From assembly GCF_900103545.1 (NCBI RefSeq), contig NZ_FNHH01000014.1, forward strand, positions 38,750 through 102,749: a stretch of DNA of 64,000 bases, given 5' to 3'. Of this stretch, positions 46,101 to 54,907 are shown piece by piece. Both the position numbers and the translations under genes were made by a program. This DNA is from Daejeonella rubra (GTDB lineage Bacteria > Bacteroidota > Bacteroidia > Sphingobacteriales > Sphingobacteriaceae). A model generated the notes under the pieces. The model was not told the origin of the DNA and did no database searches. It saw nothing but the letters and a program-made list of their open reading frames with translations. The first letter of the stretch is position 1, and each line of letters opens with the position of its first letter.

Positions 46101-46865
46101 CCTGCAAATGCAGCTGATCCAAAAACTGGAATGACTGTACTTGCCTGGAGGAATGATGCACGTGCTGCATTCCCACAAAGGAGCAATAAGTTTCAGGACA
46201 TTGGTGATATCAATGCTAATTTCAGAGGTGGATTCTCCAATGATCTGAATTACAAGCAGTGGTCACTGAATGTGTTGTTTGATGCAAAAGTAGGAGGCGA
46301 CATGGCCATGTCATCTTTGAGGTCAGGAACACATACAGGGGTGCTTCCTAATACATTGTTCGGTAGAGATGCTGAGCATGGAGGAATTACCTGGACCAGT
46401 AAATATGACGGTATTACTTATGATGACGGTATGATCATTGACGGGGTGTTTCCTATAGGTCAAAAGATCACTCAGCCTAACGGAACTGCTGCTGATGTTG
46501 GTGGTATGACCTTTAAAGAAGCGTATGCAGCTGGATTGGTTGAGCCAACACATGCACCACAGTTCTATTATCGTTATGCTTCTTCTTCTACTGGTGTTAC
46601 TGATTTTTGGATACGCGAAAGTACATGGGTTGCACTTCGTCAGATTGCAATCTCATATACCCTTCCAAAAAGCATTGCAACCAAGTTAAAGGTTAATGGA
46701 ATTTCTGTAAGTGTAATAGGTAGAGATCTTGGGTATTTGTACAACTCTTTACCTTATGATTTCAATCCTGCATCATTAAACTCCAATTTAACTTCAGCAG
46801 TAGGTGAGGAAGGGTTTTTACCAATGATTCGGTCAATTGGCGGTTCAGTAAAGGTCCGTTTCTAA
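43152..46865 (+). CDS. SusC/RagA TonB-linked outer-membrane transporter with STN domain (second set)
   Basis: The 1237-residue protein has a long signal region (to about residue 45) and an STN domain at about 47-125 (VKDTPVMDALGMILKDTKLG). The carboxypeptidase-regulatory-like domain contains AKGETLPGVSIKLKGTSIGV. The plug has SQNNQPIFVIDGVIVDNES and SSAAALYGSRAINGVVLITT, and the barrel ends in GGSVKVRF. It is longer than the block A transporter, by about 120 residues, with extra extracellular loops. It imports a nutrient with the SusD partner encoded 41 bp downstream and signals to the FecR protein. Confidence 0.96.
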   Translation: MKKRELYNKVLLPGFSNKKLLLMLNWTITLTFFFVLKVSASSYSQNLKVDLDFQNVKFKRALSIIEQKGNIRLLYSEQNLPTDRSITLSVKDTPVMDALGMILKDTKLGFRVLENGLVVISPQNSDVKDIKVSGTVTDAKGETLPGVSIKLKGTSIGVTSDLNGKYSINVPDNVSTLVFTYIGYVTQEVAINGRSLVNVQLAAANTALNEVVVTALGMSKEKKSLGFSVTEVKGSDLAATQQLNPVNSLMGKVAGVQIDQSASGPFGNSRIVIRGNSTLSQNNQPIFVIDGVIVDNESVAGGRDFANDLSNLNSENFESVSILKGSSAAALYGSRAINGVVLITTKKGSKANGIGVDLSQNFMVYDPYKGPEFQNEFGGGSVGAFFTDARDPNYQSNQMWTTKVFPINPITKEPYIDPAIDRENENWGPRFANQRVRNYDGTWTEYKAVPNNYLDAFQNGTLGTTSLAFSGAGDKTTYRFSATHDDQKGISVANKMKRDNFNLRITHQLASWLSTDVSGAYTTSDNTNPQNLAWAPYTDTFAGDNWGVAYTWMFPRNYDTKYWNQQSRYTSQVLGGAPRGSNPLETNKVMASEFWFNMNNTVATMDSRNFMGRFALNAKLTKWANFTVEGNLNNNYDKYENKALGQFTDFRGGSYTLNQSKKESSFVKGILSFNTIKIAKDLGFSAFAGGEMYNSISSFTQGNTSGGLMVPGSYFISNSVNSPLVSGGVNYNKKINSVYASADFDYKSQIYLATTWRGDWSSSLTYKDGSGNNFYNYPSASLSWIASETFKLPSIITFAKLRTNIAALGKDTDPFVINPGYRFAGKVIGLPGEPTRAGFSSSSTLSPNLKPERKISKEVGMEMRFLKSRLGFDVTLYQDNTYDQIVDISTPIESGVSGVKINAGNIQNRGVEISLDGTPVQTNNFVWNSRLTFSRNKNLIVSLAEGRTDYFLGGTAFDASSWAVVGKSYGTIRSINQSLKYTNPANAADPKTGMTVLAWRNDARAAFPQRSNKFQDIGDINANFRGGFSNDLNYKQWSLNVLFDAKVGGDMAMSSLRSGTHTGVLPNTLFGRDAEHGGITWTSKYDGITYDDGMIIDGVFPIGQKITQPNGTAADVGGMTFKEAYAAGLVEPTHAPQFYYRYASSSTGVTDFWIRESTWVALRQIAISYTLPKSIATKLKVNGISVSVIGRDLGYLYNSLPYDFNPASLNSNLTSAVGEEGFLPMIRSIGGSVKVRF

Positions 46866-46906
46866 TAATCTTTATTGGTATTAATACACATTTTAAAAAA
46901 ATAGAA

Positions 46907-48589
46907 ATGAAAAGGAAATATATATATATCATCATAACAGCATTAACAACCTTGTTTACGAGCTCTTGTACTAAAGATTTTGAGACAGTGAATGTTAATC
47001 CCAATGTTGTTACCGATGTAGATGTAAGGTTACTCTTTACCTCATCATTGGTACCAATGCAAACTTCCCGTGGAGGGGAATATTGGAACGAAGGGTTTAC
47101 ACATTTTTTGTCGGCATGTCAATTAGTGACCGGGCAAAGTTATGCTGTAGCAACTACCGGAGTAAATAGTCGTTATAACCTTTTTTATTCCAGTGTTCTC
47201 CCGAATTTAGTGGAGATGAGAAGATTAATTGCTCTTAAAGCGGATAAAGAGAAATATGAGCAGATAAACGCTATTACCTATATCCCTCAGGTAATGATGG
47301 CTTTAAAGGTAAGCGATATGAATGGCTCAATGCCTTATACCGAAGCTAATAAAGGTAGAGATGAAGCTAAATACAGTCCTAAATATGACAATCAGGAAAC
47401 TTTATATACCGTATGGTTAAAAGAATTGACTGATGCTATTGCTATACTTCAAAAGAATTCAAGTAATCAGGTTTCATTTAGCAATAATGATGTCTTTTTT
47501 AGAGGAGACGTTACAAAATGGATCAAGCTTGCTAATTCTTTGAAATTAAGAATTGCTGCCAGGTATCAGAACCACGATGCTACCAAAGCAACTCAAATTT
47601 TCAAGGAGGTAATGGCAGATGCAACAGGTCCTTTCAGTTCGAATGCTGATCAGCTTGTTCATACTAATCCGGCTTATTATCCTTTCGGGGTTGATGGTTA
47701 CAATATTGATATTTATAGCCGTCACTTTGCGGTTGGAACTGCAGTAGAATTTCTGAAATCATCAAGTGATCCTCGTCTTGGGATATACTACGATAAAAAC
47801 TCTTTACAAGGAAGTTATAAAGATACTCTTGTGAAATACAGTAAGACCTTACCGTCATGGATAAAAACAAATGATGCAAATATTATGTATCAGGGTGGAC
47901 CGGCTGACTTCCAGTCAAATCCAGCTGTCAGTACTTATTTCGTAAATCCGTTTAACGGCGGTGGTGCAAACAGATATCAATTGATATCTACTGTTAACCG
48001 TAAATTCTTTGCTCCAACTGTGGATAGAGGAAGTGGTACAGTAGTAGATGTTATGTTCTCCTATGCAGAAGTTTGTTTACAGATTGCAGAGTTTATTCAA
48101 AAGGGTTATGGTTCTGGTGTTAACACTAAAGGAACTGCAGCTGAATGGTATAATAAAGGTGTTCGTGCCTCAGCAAATTCAATGAATGATATTGCTATTG
48201 CAGCCGGTTCAACATCGTATACAAATATTAATGCCCTTGTTGATGCACACCTTGCCAATCCAAAAGTTAAACTGGATGGGACTAACGATCTGGAAAAGAT
48301 CTATATTCAGGAGCTTTTGAATTTTTACCGTGAACCAAACGAGGCATTTACATTAGCCCGCAGAACAGGTTATCCAAAGACCAGTTCTACTTTGTTAGCA
48401 CGCGAACCTATTAGTGATGTTCTGCCAAGAAGATGGTGGACACTTGATCCAGGTCAGGTTAACAGAACAAACTGGACTGCTGCCATGACAGAGCAAGGCT
48501 TTACTCCAAACGATTTTACTGTTAGTAAACTTAACTCCGAAAGAATTTGGTTTGATAAGAAATCGCCAGATTATGGTAAAGGAAACTAA
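46907..48589 (+). CDS. SusD/RagB-family nutrient-binding outer-membrane lipoprotein (second set)
   Basis: The 560-residue protein has a lipobox (LTTLFTSSC) followed by TKDFETVNVNPNVVT, the start typical of SusD-like_2 proteins. Helical TPR elements include GDVTKWIKLANSLKLRIAAR, and the C-terminal domain has EKIYIQELLNFYREPNEAFT. It caps the SusC barrel at 43152-46865 and binds the ligand. It is a distant paralogue of the block A SusD. A hairpin lies 26 bp after the stop. Confidence 0.95.
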   Translation: MKRKYIYIIITALTTLFTSSCTKDFETVNVNPNVVTDVDVRLLFTSSLVPMQTSRGGEYWNEGFTHFLSACQLVTGQSYAVATTGVNSRYNLFYSSVLPNLVEMRRLIALKADKEKYEQINAITYIPQVMMALKVSDMNGSMPYTEANKGRDEAKYSPKYDNQETLYTVWLKELTDAIAILQKNSSNQVSFSNNDVFFRGDVTKWIKLANSLKLRIAARYQNHDATKATQIFKEVMADATGPFSSNADQLVHTNPAYYPFGVDGYNIDIYSRHFAVGTAVEFLKSSSDPRLGIYYDKNSLQGSYKDTLVKYSKTLPSWIKTNDANIMYQGGPADFQSNPAVSTYFVNPFNGGGANRYQLISTVNRKFFAPTVDRGSGTVVDVMFSYAEVCLQIAEFIQKGYGSGVNTKGTAAEWYNKGVRASANSMNDIAIAAGSTSYTNINALVDAHLANPKVKLDGTNDLEKIYIQELLNFYREPNEAFTLARRTGYPKTSSTLLAREPISDVLPRRWWTLDPGQVNRTNWTAAMTEQGFTPNDFTVSKLNSERIWFDKKSPDYGKGN

Positions 48590-48614
48590 TGTTTAAATTA
48601 AATTAATAATGCTA

Positions 48615-48659
48615 AAAGGTGGTTTGAGAGGTTTTTATTATCCCTTTTAAACCACCTTT
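48615..48659 (+). terminator. Hairpin after susD (block D)
   Basis: AAAGGTGGTTT pairs perfectly with AAACCACCTTT (11 bp) across a T-rich loop of 23 nt. Only a short T run follows, so termination may be partial; block A has a comparable hairpin after its susD. Confidence 0.6.
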
Positions 48660-48737
48660 CAGTTAAATATTAGAGGTCTTTTAGGTCTCCTCATGTTTAT
48701 TAATAATACTTATCTTCATATTTCAACATAATACCCA

Positions 48738-50030
48738 ATGTCAGGACGTAAACAATTTATACAACAAATTGGCTTAATGGCAGGAGCTTTTTCCGTCAAC
48801 AGTTTGTTCAATCAATTACATGCTGCAGAAATTTCCTCTGCGAATAATAAGGTAAAGAACTTATCTCCAATCAATGTAGCTACCGATGAGGATTACTGGA
48901 GTGTTATTCAGCAAGCATATACTGTAAGTCCTAATATTATTAATTTAAATAATGGAGGTGTTAGTCCTTCGCCTCGTGTTGTTCAGGAAGCAGTTGAACG
49001 ATATAATAAATTAACTAATGAGGGTCCCTCTTATTTCATGTGGGAGATCCTGGATCAGGGAAGAGAGCCTTTACGTGAAAAACTGGCTTCTTTGGCCGGG
49101 TGTAACAAGGAAGAGATCGTTATTAACCGGAATGCTACCGAAGCATTGAATACAGTGATTCTTGGGCTGGATCTTAAAGCCGGTGATGAAGTTATAGGGT
49201 GTAAACTTGATTACCCTAATCATATGAATGCCTGGAAACAACGTGCAATGCGTGATGGAATCGTATACAAACAACTTAATTTTAATTTTCCTGTTGAAAA
49301 TGATGACGAGATTGTAGCAGCTTTTGAAAATGCTATTACTCCGAAAACAAAGATCATTCATGTTACCCATGTAATTAATTGGGTGGGACAGATCCTTCCG
49401 GTGAGAAAGATCAGTGATATGGCACATCGTCATGGGCTGGAGGTTGTTTGCGATGGCGCACACTCATTCGCATTACTCGATTTTAAAATTCCTGATTTGG
49501 GATGTGATTATTTTGCTACCTCGCTTCATAAATTCTTAAGTGCCCCCATCGGTAGTGGAATGATGTGGATCAGACAGGATAAGATATCTAAAATCTGGCC
49601 GTTATTGGCTAATGGCGATCCCAGAGGCACAAATATCAGAAAATTCGAAACACTTGGTACCAGAAGTTTTCCAATTGAACAAGGTATTGGTGAGGCCATT
49701 AATTTTCAGTTAGCTATTGGTAATAAAAGAAAAGAAGAACGCGTAAGGTATCTGAAAAACTATTGGGCAGAGCAAGTCATAAATATTCCAAGAGTGAAGA
49801 TCAAAACCTCTTTGAAATCAGCATACTCCTGTGCTATTTGTGGGGTAAGTATCGATGGAATCGGTCCGCGTGAGCTGGAAAGGATATTGTTTAACAATTA
49901 TAAGATCCATACGGTTCCAATTGATTACGAAAACGTTAGTTGCGTTCGTGTTACACCACATGTTTACACACGTTTGCCTGAGCTGGATAAATTCGTAAGA
50001 GCTATCGGAGAGATCGCAGCAAAGAAATAA
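48738..50030 (+). CDS. Exported class V aminotransferase-fold PLP enzyme (isopenicillin N epimerase-like)
   Basis: The 430-residue protein has an N-terminal leader (MSGRKQFIQQIGLMAGAFSV), possibly Tat-like but with only RK. The PLP fold shows IINLNNGGVSPSPRVVQEAV, NRNATEALNTVILGLDL, VVCDGAHSFALLDF with the pyridine-binding Asp239, and FATSLHKFLSAPIGSGM with the Schiff-base Lys265. The family includes isopenicillin N epimerase and cysteine desulfurase-like enzymes; the substrate is unknown. An exported PLP enzyme directly after susCD suggests processing of an imported amino compound, which is inference. The next gene starts 250 bp further on. Confidence 0.85.
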   Translation: MSGRKQFIQQIGLMAGAFSVNSLFNQLHAAEISSANNKVKNLSPINVATDEDYWSVIQQAYTVSPNIINLNNGGVSPSPRVVQEAVERYNKLTNEGPSYFMWEILDQGREPLREKLASLAGCNKEEIVINRNATEALNTVILGLDLKAGDEVIGCKLDYPNHMNAWKQRAMRDGIVYKQLNFNFPVENDDEIVAAFENAITPKTKIIHVTHVINWVGQILPVRKISDMAHRHGLEVVCDGAHSFALLDFKIPDLGCDYFATSLHKFLSAPIGSGMMWIRQDKISKIWPLLANGDPRGTNIRKFETLGTRSFPIEQGIGEAINFQLAIGNKRKEERVRYLKNYWAEQVINIPRVKIKTSLKSAYSCAICGVSIDGIGPRELERILFNNYKIHTVPIDYENVSCVRVTPHVYTRLPELDKFVRAIGEIAAKK

Positions 50031-50280
50031 TTTTTCATTTTTTTTCCTCTTAACTGTTGAGCATTAAAAGAAATTTTTGCTCCCGGTGAATATTTATGCC
50101 TGAAATTCAGAATCAGATCAGATGATCTGATTGCAGGTAAAGAGGATATTTGAACATAAATCCACATTGGCTTATTTAATTATTATGTATAAGTATCTGA
50201 AAAACAATATTTTGTGATTTATTCTAATACGCAAATAATTAAAAAAACAGTAATAAATCCAACATAGAATTATCCATCAA

Positions 50281-51546
50281 ATGGAAACAAAAACAACATT
50301 AACACCTGGTCATGGTGAGGACTTGAATAAAAATAAAACTAAGTTGCTTAATGCAGCAGTTTTGGTTGCTTCGCTAGGATACTTCGTTGATATTTATGAT
50401 CTTTTGCTCTTTAGTATTGTACGGGTTCCAAGTTTACAGTCACTGGGCCTATCTGGTCAGGATTTAACAGATAACGGTATTTTTCTGTTAAATGTTCAGA
50501 TGATAGGATTGCTCGTTGGAGGAATATTCTGGGGAATATTGGGGGATAAAAAGGGCCGTTTATCAGTACTTTTTGGTTCTATTTTTCTTTATTCTGTAGC
50601 AAATATCGCCAATGGTTTTGTAGATACAGTTGAAAGTTATGCGGTTTGGCGTTTCATTGCTGGTTTTGGCCTGGCAGGGGAACTGGGGGCTGGAATTACG
50701 CTGGTTGCCGAGATCATGCCTAAAGAGAAGCGGGGATATGCAACTACCATTGTTGCAGCGGTCGGTGTAAGTGGCGCAGTGGTTGCTTATTTTATTGCCC
50801 AGTATTTTGACTGGCGTACATCTTTTTTTATTGGTGGAGGCTTAGGACTTTCTTTATTGCTGTTGCGCTTTGGAGTTGCCGAATCAGGTATGTTTGGCAA
50901 GGTCAGGGATGATCATGCCAAAAGGGGGAATTTCTTTTCACTTTTCACCAATGCTGACAGGTTCTTTAAGTATCTGAGATGTATCATTATTGGTGTACCC
51001 CTTTGGTTTGTAGTGGGCATTTTGATTACTCTTTCTCCTGAATTTGGAAAGGTTTTGGGAGTAGCTGGTCCTGTGAACGCAGGTGCAGCGGTTGCCTGTT
51101 GTTATGCCGGACTTGTTTTAGGGGATATTGCCAGCGGTATTTTGAGCCAGTATCTCAAGAGCAGGCTTAAAGTGGTTTATACCTATCTTTTCCTTTCGAT
51201 CATTTCTATTTCATCTTACTTCCTGCTCCACGACCTAAGCTTATTTGCTTTTTATTCTATCTGTTTGTTCCTGGGTTTTTCAGTCGGATATTGGGTGATC
51301 TTCATGACCATTGCAACAGAGCAGTTTGGGACGAATATCAGGGCAACCGTAACTACTACAGTTCCCAATTTTGTAAGGGGAGCCGTTGTGCCGCTTTCCC
51401 TCCTTTTTCAGTATTTAAAGGGATTGTTTGATGGATCGCTTATTCATGCCGGAATAGCAGTGGCTATTTTAAGTCTGGTTCTTGCATTTTGGGCATTGAG
51501 TAAGATGCAGGAAACATTTTCCAAGGATCTCGACTATTTAGAATAG
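50281..51546 (+). CDS. Major facilitator superfamily transporter
   Basis: The 421-residue protein has twelve predicted helices. It has the MFS signature between helices 2 and 3 (FWGILGDKKGRLSVLFGS) and AVWRFIAGFGLAGELGAGIT in helix 4, which resembles the sugar/metabolite-H+ symporter group. It would carry the product of the periplasmic enzymes across the inner membrane. The N-terminal 20 residues are hydrophilic and cytoplasmic. It stands upstream of the isomerase/oxidoreductase/DUF1080 genes, consistent with a joint role. The substrate is not predictable. Confidence 0.92.
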   Translation: METKTTLTPGHGEDLNKNKTKLLNAAVLVASLGYFVDIYDLLLFSIVRVPSLQSLGLSGQDLTDNGIFLLNVQMIGLLVGGIFWGILGDKKGRLSVLFGSIFLYSVANIANGFVDTVESYAVWRFIAGFGLAGELGAGITLVAEIMPKEKRGYATTIVAAVGVSGAVVAYFIAQYFDWRTSFFIGGGLGLSLLLLRFGVAESGMFGKVRDDHAKRGNFFSLFTNADRFFKYLRCIIIGVPLWFVVGILITLSPEFGKVLGVAGPVNAGAAVACCYAGLVLGDIASGILSQYLKSRLKVVYTYLFLSIISISSYFLLHDLSLFAFYSICLFLGFSVGYWVIFMTIATEQFGTNIRATVTTTVPNFVRGAVVPLSLLFQYLKGLFDGSLIHAGIAVAILSLVLAFWALSKMQETFSKDLDYLE

Positions 51547-51880
51547 AAATAGTACATTATTCAATGCCTTTTGGCTATTCTTTCTGTGCTGTATTTGTAT
51601 GTTCTGATGACCCAAAATGCAAATCTTGTCTATGCTCGATTAATTAATGTTCCATAAACTTCAGACCTGATTTTAGTCGCAGACTGGAAATCAGTAAGAA
51701 TAATATTTTTACTACCTTCACTAAAAGAACACTACCGGAATTTCAGGTACCTAATGTGGCATAATTGGAAATGAAAAAACAGTTATGATTAAGGCCTTCA
51801 TGGATTCGGTAGTTTCTAGTAATAATTTTTTCTGAATCAATTTTGTCATTTATAAATCTCATTCAACAAATTATTCTCTG
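51547..51880. other. 334-bp intergenic region
   Basis: I see no gene, RNA or convincing hairpin here. It probably carries the promoter of the isomerase gene at 51881, but no clear TTTG/TAnnTTTG pair was found. Confidence 0.4.
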
Positions 51881-52720
51881 ATGAAAAGTAAATTAACTTT
51901 CTTTTTAGTGCTTAACATATGCCTTTTTGGTGTAGTAAATACCTCAGTCGCACAAGATCCGGAAGCTAAATTGGGCTGGAAATTAGGTGCACAAGCATAT
52001 ACTTTTAACCGGTTTACATTTTTTGAAGCCATTGATAAGATCGATAGCTGCGGTTTAAAATATGTGGAAGCTTTTCCAGGTCAGGCTATTGGTGGAGGTA
52101 TCGAAGGTAAGATGGATTACCATATGGATGCTGCAAAAAGGAATCAAATTCTGCAAAAATTAAAGGAAAAAGGAATCAAGATGGTTTCCTATGGGGTAGT
52201 TAATGCTAAAGGTGATGCTGACTGGTTGCAATTATTTGAGTTTGGAAAAGCGATGGGTTTGGAGAACTTTACTTCTGAACCAGATGTAAAAGATATCCCC
52301 TTAATATCAAAATTATGTGATCAGTTCAAAATCAATCTGGCCATTCACAATCATCCCCAGCCATCACCTTACTGGAATCCTGATATTGTTATTGCAGCAA
52401 TTAAAGGACAAAGCAAACGTGTTGGTTCTTGTGCTGATATTGGCCATTGGGTGCGTTCCGGGCTTGATCCGGTAGAATCTCTGAAAAAATTAGAAGGACA
52501 TGTTATTCAGTTACATGTAAAAGATTTAAATGAAAAAAATAAGAAAGAGGCACATGATGTTCATTGGGGAACAGGTGTCTCTAATATTGATGGGGTGATC
52601 AGGGAGTTGAAAAGACAGCGTTTTAAGGGTGTATTATCAGTAGAATATGAGCATAACTGGTATAATAATGTTCCAGATGTAACTGCAAGTGTGAAATATT
52701 TTAGAAATGCTGTAAAATAG
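51881..52720 (+). CDS. Exported sugar phosphate isomerase/epimerase-family TIM-barrel protein
   Basis: The 279-residue protein has a signal peptide (LFGVVNTSVAQ) and an AP-endonuclease-2/xylose-isomerase-like barrel: GWKLGAQAYTFNRFTFFEAI, FKINLAIHNHPQPSPYWNPD, VGSCADIGHWVRSGLDPVES, HVIQLHVKDLNEKNK and FKGVLSVEYEHNW. The conserved Glu/His/Asp set should bind a divalent metal. Despite the family name, exported members next to Gfo/Idh and DUF1080 genes act as lyases or isomerases on 3-keto-sugars in characterised Bacteroides systems. That role is inferred here from context. Confidence 0.87.
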   Translation: MKSKLTFFLVLNICLFGVVNTSVAQDPEAKLGWKLGAQAYTFNRFTFFEAIDKIDSCGLKYVEAFPGQAIGGGIEGKMDYHMDAAKRNQILQKLKEKGIKMVSYGVVNAKGDADWLQLFEFGKAMGLENFTSEPDVKDIPLISKLCDQFKINLAIHNHPQPSPYWNPDIVIAAIKGQSKRVGSCADIGHWVRSGLDPVESLKKLEGHVIQLHVKDLNEKNKKEAHDVHWGTGVSNIDGVIRELKRQRFKGVLSVEYEHNWYNNVPDVTASVKYFRNAVK

Positions 52721-52854
52721 GGGCATTTTGTTTTAATACAGATAATTTCTCGCTGGCATGTCTTAGCATTGGCTCTAAATAGCTGATTGAATGAAGAGGA
52801 AATTGGATGATATAATTTTACTGCAAAAGAAATATAAAAATCAAAAAGAAAGAT

Positions 52855-54150
52855 ATGGCAAAATCTGGTACAACAGACCGCAGATCATTTATTAAATCAA
52901 CAGGAGCAGTTGTTATTGGTAGTTCGATCGGATTAAGCGCAGCATTTCCAAAGACTACCTTCGCTCAGAGTAAAAGTGTTTTAAAAGTCGCTTTGATAGG
53001 TTGCGGTGGCAGAGGTACCGGTGCAGCAAGTCAGGCAATTAAGGCCGATCCTAATGTGATCATTACAGCCATGGCGGATGTGTTTCAGGATCGTCTGGAC
53101 AGCTCATATGACATTCTTATGAAGGCGCATCCCGACAGGGTAAAGGTGCCAAAGGAGAATAGATTTGTTGGCTTTGATGCCTACAAACGGGTAATGGAGT
53201 CAGATGTAGATGTGGTTTTATTGACTACTCCTCCGGGTTTTCGTCCCGATCAGCTTGTTGCAGCCGTAGAAGCAGGTAAACATATCTTTTGTGAAAAACC
53301 CGTTGCTGTTGATGCTCCGGGAGTGCGTAAGGTACTGGCAGCTTCAAAAAAGGCTAAAGAAAAGGGCTTGTCACTTGTTTCAGGATTTACATTCCGTTAT
53401 GATCTTCCAAAAAGGGAGCTTTTCGGGAGAGTACAGAATGGTGAAATTGGCGAAGTTAGAATGGTTAACTCCACACGCAATGGTGGCGGACTCTGGTATT
53501 TCCCCCGTAAACCGGAATGGACGGAGATGGAATATCAGATGCGTAACTGGTATTATTATGACTGGTTGTCTGGCGATTTTATCGTAGAAATGGTAGTCCA
53601 TAATCTGGATATGATGACCTGGGCATTGGGTAGTCAAATGCCAATAAAAGCTTTTGGAACAGGGGGCCGACAGTCGAGGGTAGAGAAGCAATGGGGTAAT
53701 ATTTATGACCATTTCGCTATTGAATTTGAATTTGCAAATGGTGTTAAAGGATACAATTTTTGTCGTCAGCAGGATGGATGTTCGTCCAGAAATTCAGTAG
53801 AGATCATTGGTTCGGAAGGCACAGCATTTTATCAGGGACAGACCCATAAGATAAGCGGGAAAAATAATTGGGACTACCAGGGGGAAAAGAAGGATATGTA
53901 TCAGGTTCAGCATGATGAGCTTTTTGCTTCGATCCGTTCTGGAAAACCAATGAATGATGGGGTAATGATGGCTAACAGTACCATGTTAGGAATTTTGAGC
54001 AGAATGGTAGCCTACAGCGGACAAACCATTACCTGGGAACAGGCAATGAATTCCAACCAGGTTATTGGTCCTGATTTTAACCAATATAACTGGGACTTAA
54101 AATGGCCCGTTCCTGAACCTGCTATCCCTGGAATTACTAAAGTTTTATAA
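52855..54150 (+). CDS. Gfo/Idh/MocA-family NAD(P)-dependent oxidoreductase with Tat signal
   Basis: The 431-residue protein has a twin-arginine leader (TTDRRSFIKSTGAVVIGSSI) followed by a Rossmann domain: KVALIGCGGRGTGAASQAI and HIFCEKPVAVDAPGVRKVL with the EKP motif. A C-terminal beta-sheet domain contains WLSGDFIVEMVVHNLDMMTW. Tat export with a tightly bound cofactor is usual for this branch, which oxidises the C3 hydroxyl of glycosides. It lies between the isomerase-like gene at 51881 and, beyond a repeat cluster, the DUF1080 gene at 55009. Confidence 0.92.
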   Translation: MAKSGTTDRRSFIKSTGAVVIGSSIGLSAAFPKTTFAQSKSVLKVALIGCGGRGTGAASQAIKADPNVIITAMADVFQDRLDSSYDILMKAHPDRVKVPKENRFVGFDAYKRVMESDVDVVLLTTPPGFRPDQLVAAVEAGKHIFCEKPVAVDAPGVRKVLAASKKAKEKGLSLVSGFTFRYDLPKRELFGRVQNGEIGEVRMVNSTRNGGGLWYFPRKPEWTEMEYQMRNWYYYDWLSGDFIVEMVVHNLDMMTWALGSQMPIKAFGTGGRQSRVEKQWGNIYDHFAIEFEFANGVKGYNFCRQQDGCSSRNSVEIIGSEGTAFYQGQTHKISGKNNWDYQGEKKDMYQVQHDELFASIRSGKPMNDGVMMANSTMLGILSRMVAYSGQTITWEQAMNSNQVIGPDFNQYNWDLKWPVPEPAIPGITKVL

Positions 54151-54154
54151 TAAT

Positions 54155-54478
54155 TGTCTCGCAGAGACTCTAAGTGAATGATAATATGCGAAATATCATT
54201 AGTAATTAAAATTTTTTGTGTCTTAGCGTCTTGGCGAGAGTTTAATAATTTGTTAGAGTTGTCTCGCAGAGACGCAGAGACGCAAAACGAATGATAGGAG
54301 ACAAAATATCATTAGTAATTAAAATTTTTTGTGTCTTAGCGTCTTAGCGAGAGTTTAATAATTTTGTTAGAGTTGTCTCGCAGAGACGCAAAACGAATGA
54401 TAGGAGACAAATTATCATTAGTAATTAAATTTTTTTGCGTCTTAGCGTCTTGGCGAGAGTTTAATAATTTGTTAGAGT
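54155..54478. repeat. Three tandem ~105-114-bp units, each a miniature terminal-inverted-repeat module
   Basis: The units begin at 54155, 54260 and 54374 and are 105, 114 and 105 bp long. Each contains an inner module starting TCTCGCAGAGAC and ending CTTGGCGAGA or CTTAGCGAGA (54157-54239, 54262-54352, 54376-54458), so the ends are inverted repeats of about 22 bp, 17 of 22 matched in unit 2. The modules are joined by a conserved AGTTTAATAATTTGTTAGAG-type spacer. In each, the core ATGATAGGAGACAAAATATC resembles the first codons of the GxxExxY gene at 54510. This suggests internally deleted copies of the larger module that follows. Confidence 0.85.
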
Positions 54479-54480
54479 TG

Positions 54481-54502
54481 TCTGGCAGAGACACAAAGAC
54501 GC
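54481..54502 (+). repeat. 5' terminal inverted repeat of the GxxExxY module
   Basis: TCTGGCAGAGACACAAAGAC and the two bases after it form the left end. They stand just before the ATG at 54510 and are homologous to the left ends of the three miniature units upstream. Confidence 0.7.
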
Positions 54503-54509
54503 GAAGCAT

Positions 54510-54887
54510 ATGACAGAAAACGAAATATCAAATATAACAGTAGACACTGCATATCAAATACATTATACACTTGGTCCAGGTTTACTGGAAACAGTTTATG
54601 AAGAAATAATGTATTATGAATTGCGTAAACTGGGATTGAATGTTGAAAGACAAAAAGGAATTCCCATAATTTGGAATGAGTTAAAAATGGAAATTGGTTT
54701 TAGAGCAGATTTAATCGTTGAAAGTAAAGTGATTGTTGAATTGAAATCTGTTGAAAAAATTGCGCCAGTTCATCCTAAACAATTACTTACATATTTAAAG
54801 GTAACTGGAATCAAACTTGGGTTGTTAATTAATTTTAATGAACCATTTATTAAAAACGGAATAACCAGAATTGTAAATAATTTATAA
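54510..54887 (+). CDS. GxxExxY protein (PD-(D/E)XK nuclease-like)
   Basis: The 125-residue protein carries the defining GxxExxY motif (GLLETVY, residues 24-30). A nuclease-like core follows, with Asp67 (GFRADLIV) and E77-L-K79 (VIVELKSVEK), the D...ExK pattern of the PD-(D/E)XK superfamily, then HPKQLLTYLKVTGIKLGLLI. No biological role is established for the family. The gene is more AT-rich than its neighbours and lies inside an inverted-repeat-bounded module that splits a sugar operon. A mobile or repeat-linked function is therefore plausible; this is inference. Confidence 0.88.
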   Translation: MTENEISNITVDTAYQIHYTLGPGLLETVYEEIMYYELRKLGLNVERQKGIPIIWNELKMEIGFRADLIVESKVIVELKSVEKIAPVHPKQLLTYLKVTGIKLGLLINFNEPFIKNGITRIVNNL

Positions 54888-54907
54888 ATCTTAGCGACTG
54901 TGCAAGA
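54886..54907 (+). repeat. 3' terminal inverted repeat of the GxxExxY module (degenerate)
   Basis: CTTAGCGACTGTGCAAGA (54890-54907) matches 14 of 18 positions of the right ends of the miniature units (CTTAGCGTCTTGGCGAGA). It lies immediately after the gene's stop codon and is about 14/22 complementary to the left end at 54481. Confidence 0.6.

Noticed and set aside
49071..49463. 130-codon open frame on the minus strand opposite the class V PLP gene
   Set aside because: Antisense shadow of the conserved PLP core, with no family resemblance.
54155..54510. CRISPR-like array of evenly spaced repeats
   Set aside because: The whole unit, including what would be the spacer, is conserved between copies, and there are no cas genes. 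It is a tandem module repeat, not a CRISPR array.
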